Part shown: piece after piece, positions 32,736 to 34,565 of the stretch | How the letters are laid out: each line of letters begins with the position of its first letter | How positions within the stretch are numbered: position 1 is the stretch's first letter | Notes under the pieces: generated by a model | The model's database searches: none | Seen by the model: the letters and a program-made list of their open reading frames with translations, nothing else | Told to the model about the DNA's origin: nothing | NCBI GenBank assembly: GCA_023229545.1 | Contig: JALNZB010000036.1 | Coordinates: 1 to 34,565, forward strand | Source: Sulfuritalea sp. | Lineage (GTDB): Bacteria > Pseudomonadota > Gammaproteobacteria > Burkholderiales > Rhodocyclaceae | DNA: 34,565 nt | Reading direction: 5' to 3' | Program-made: the position numbers and the translations under genes

Positions 32736-34001
32736 ATGAGTACAGGTTTCTACATCATCATGGCGGCGCAGTTTTTCTCAGCGCTGGCCGACAATGCCCT
32801 GCTGATCGCCGCCATCGCCATCCTGCGCGACATGCACGCGCCGGCGGCCTATGAACCCCTGCTGAAAACCTGCTTTACCGTGTCCTACGTGGCGCTGGCG
32901 GCCTTCGTCGGCGCCTTTGCCGATTCCATGCCCAAATGGCGGGTCATGTTCATCAGCAACGGCATCAAGATTCTTGGTTGCAGCCTGATGTTCCTTGACG
33001 TACATCCGATGCTGGCCTACGCCGTGGTCGGACTCGGCGCGGCCGCCTACTCGCCGGCCAAGTACGGCATCCTCACCGAATACCTGCCGCACCGGCTGCT
33101 GGTCGTCGCCAATGGCTGGATCGAGGGTCTCACGGTCGGCGCCATCATCCTCGGCGTGGTACTGGGCGGCGCGCTGATCAGGCCGGAAATAGCGCACAGT
33201 CTGCTGTCCTTCGATTTTCCGGTGATCGACACTGGTGTCGACAGCGTGGCCGAGATGACGCTGGTCATCATCGGTTCGCTCTACTTCGTCGCCGCGCTGT
33301 TCAATCTCTACGTTCCGGATACCGGCGTCGATCACAAGCCGCTGAAGAAGAACCCGGTGTACTTGTTTCATGAATTCAATCACTGCCTCAAACTGCTGTG
33401 GCGCGACAAGCTGGGCCAGATTTCGCTGGCGGTCACCACGCTGTTCTGGGGTGCGGGCGCGACGCTGCAATTCATCGTGCTGGAATGGGCCAGGATGGCC
33501 TTGAATCTGGACCTGTCGAAGGCCAGTCTGTTGCAGGGCGTGGTCGCCGTCGGTGTCGCCATCGGCGCCGTGCTCGCGGCGCGCATGATCACGCTGAAGA
33601 GATCAGTGCGCGTGATCCCGCTGGGCATCGCCATGGGCATTGGCGTCATCGGCATGATCGGCGTGCGCGACATGTGGCTGGCGGCGCCGCTGCTGATCCT
33701 CGTAGGCGTTCTTTCCGGCTTCTTCGTGGTGCCGATGAACGCGTTGTTGCAGCATCGCGGGCACATCCTGATGGGCGCCGGCCATTCCATCGCGGTGCAG
33801 AACTTCAACGAGAATCTTTCGATCCTGATCATGACCAGCGTCTACTCCGCGCTGCTCAAAGCACAGTTGTCGATTTACTGGATCATCGTCATGTTCGGCC
33901 TGTTCGTTGGCGGCGCGATGTGGCTGGTCAAGCGTCAGCACGAGGCCAATCAACGCGAGCGCGACGATGTCGCGCACCTGGACGACGCGACGAATCACTG
34001 A
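32736..34001 (+). CDS. lplT: Lysophospholipid transporter LplT (MFS)
   Basis: LplT flips lysophospholipids across the inner membrane for re-acylation. The 421-residue MFS protein starts MSTGFYIIMAAQFFSALADN and shows the family features ALAAFVGAFADSMPKWRVMF, AAYSPAKYGILTEYLPHRLL and FFVVPMNALLQHRGHILMGA. About twelve hydrophobic segments are present. In enterobacteria lplT precedes aas; here no acyltransferase gene is adjacent, so the partner must be elsewhere. It diverges from the LysR regulator and overlaps the radical SAM gene by 7 bp tail to tail. Confidence 0.94.
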   Translation: MSTGFYIIMAAQFFSALADNALLIAAIAILRDMHAPAAYEPLLKTCFTVSYVALAAFVGAFADSMPKWRVMFISNGIKILGCSLMFLDVHPMLAYAVVGLGAAAYSPAKYGILTEYLPHRLLVVANGWIEGLTVGAIILGVVLGGALIRPEIAHSLLSFDFPVIDTGVDSVAEMTLVIIGSLYFVAALFNLYVPDTGVDHKPLKKNPVYLFHEFNHCLKLLWRDKLGQISLAVTTLFWGAGATLQFIVLEWARMALNLDLSKASLLQGVVAVGVAIGAVLAARMITLKRSVRVIPLGIAMGIGVIGMIGVRDMWLAAPLLILVGVLSGFFVVPMNALLQHRGHILMGAGHSIAVQNFNENLSILIMTSVYSALLKAQLSIYWIIVMFGLFVGGAMWLVKRQHEANQRERDDVAHLDDATNH

Positions 34002-34565
34002 TTCGCGTGACAGCCCTGGATGCCGTTGCGAATCAGGTCGTTGCAAATGGCATGGATCGCCGGCCACGAGGTGTGGCACCAGTCCGGCGCGATCAGCGTC
34101 GGTTCCCGCGCGGTGGCCGTTACCCGATGAAACACCACCTCCGGCGGCGTGCGCCGGATCAGTTCGGCGGCCGTGGCGGCGTAGTCATCGATTGCCGGCG
34201 GCAACAGTTCGCCGCGCGCGTACTGGGCGGCCATGGCGCTGCCCTTGACGATCATCAGCGGATGCAGTTTGAGACCGGCGACGCCGAGTTCGAGAACCCG
34301 CGCGTGAGTCTTGCGGCACATGACATCCGATTCACCCGGCAGGCCGAGAATCAAATGCGTACAGACGGGGATGCCGTGACGATGGGCGCGTGAAACGGCA
34401 TCGACGTAGGCGGCAAAGCCGTGGCCGCGATTGATGCGGCGCAAGGTCTCGTCGTCGGCGCTTTGCAGGCCGAGTTCCAGCCACACCTCGTAGCCGCGCT
34501 GGCGATAATCGGCGAGGATTTCCAGGACGGTATCGGGCACGCAACCGGGGCGGGTGCCGACCCAA
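33995..34565 (-). CDS. Radical SAM protein, YhcC/TIGR01212 family, 3' part
   Basis: The gene enters from the right edge; the last 189 residues are present. The first visible residues, WVGTRPGCVPDTVLEILADY, continue with VWLELGLQSADDETLRRINR, then VCTHLILGLPGESDVM and LKLHPLMIVKGSAMA. These match the C-terminal half of the radical SAM barrel of YhcC proteins, which are Elp3-like. The CxxxCxxC cluster motif lies outside the window. An internal GTG at 34540 is not the true start because the match extends upstream to the edge. Function is unknown in the family. Confidence 0.9.
   Translation of the reverse strand, partial: WVGTRPGCVPDTVLEILADYRQRGYEVWLELGLQSADDETLRRINRGHGFAAYVDAVSRAHRHGIPVCTHLILGLPGESDVMCRKTHARVLELGVAGLKLHPLMIVKGSAMAAQYARGELLPPAIDDYAATAAELIRRTPPEVVFHRVTATAREPTLIAPDWCHTSWPAIHAICNDLIRNGIQGCHANQ

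Noticed and set aside
1..34565. tRNA, rRNA, CRISPR arrays, insertion sequences
   Set aside because: I looked for regularly spaced repeats, transposase motifs and tRNA-like stems in the gaps and saw none; this was by eye, not by a search program.

Overview
The window is about 34.6 kb of GC-rich, densely coded chromosome. Gene content suggests a Betaproteobacterium, probably of the Rhodocyclales or a related line: BamD and RluD sit head to head, lplT/alr/radA are neighbours, a caa3-type cytochrome oxidase locus carries DUF2909 and CtaG, and a NarX/NarL-like pair lies beside a multiheme cytochrome. I saw no rRNA, tRNA, CRISPR array or intact transposase. The family-level placement is inference; the gene identities rest on motifs read in the translations.

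Layout. 1-3293: the 5' end of a secreted multiheme c-type cytochrome, then a NarL-type response regulator and a NarX-like sensor kinase. 3316-4854: a 3-hydroxyacyl-CoA dehydrogenase on the same strand. 4928-8247: bamD, divergent from rluD-pgeF-ZIP metal transporter. 8320-13323: a leftward run with a secreted TPR-CHAT protease-like protein, an RbgA/YlqF-type GTPase, a YbcJ-like S4 protein and an exported erythromycin-esterase-family protein. 13366-14621: a small accessory patch with a frameshifted Fic-protein remnant and an AT-rich exported SGNH hydrolase gene. 14622-19330: a YaiI/DUF188 protein, an unknown gene, a cardiolipin-synthase-like PLD lipoprotein and an AsmA-like protein. 19512-26424: cytochrome oxidase structural and assembly genes. 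26639-32535: LysR regulator, alr, radA and a large FtsX-type permease, all leftward. 32736-34001: lplT. 33995 to the end: the 3' part of a YhcC-type radical SAM gene.

How genes work together. surf1, ctaB, ctaA and coxB are linked by stop/start overlaps and are followed closely by coxA and coxC. Heme O/A synthesis, assembly and structural subunits are therefore probably made from one message, while ctaG has its own promoter and DUF2909 is read the other way between ctaG and surf1. The sensor/regulator pair next to the multiheme cytochrome suggests control of an anaerobic nitrogen-oxide or hydroxylamine-type respiratory function.

Most unusual signals: a dispersed 22-bp element in four intergenic gaps plus an exact inverted copy inside rluD; the Fic remnant and low-GC SGNH gene bracketed by two of those copies; a four-unit 9-bp tandem array at the start of the esterase gene; the exported CHAT protein; and the antisense DUF2909 arrangement in the oxidase locus. 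I did not find a clearly new multi-gene defence or metabolic system.
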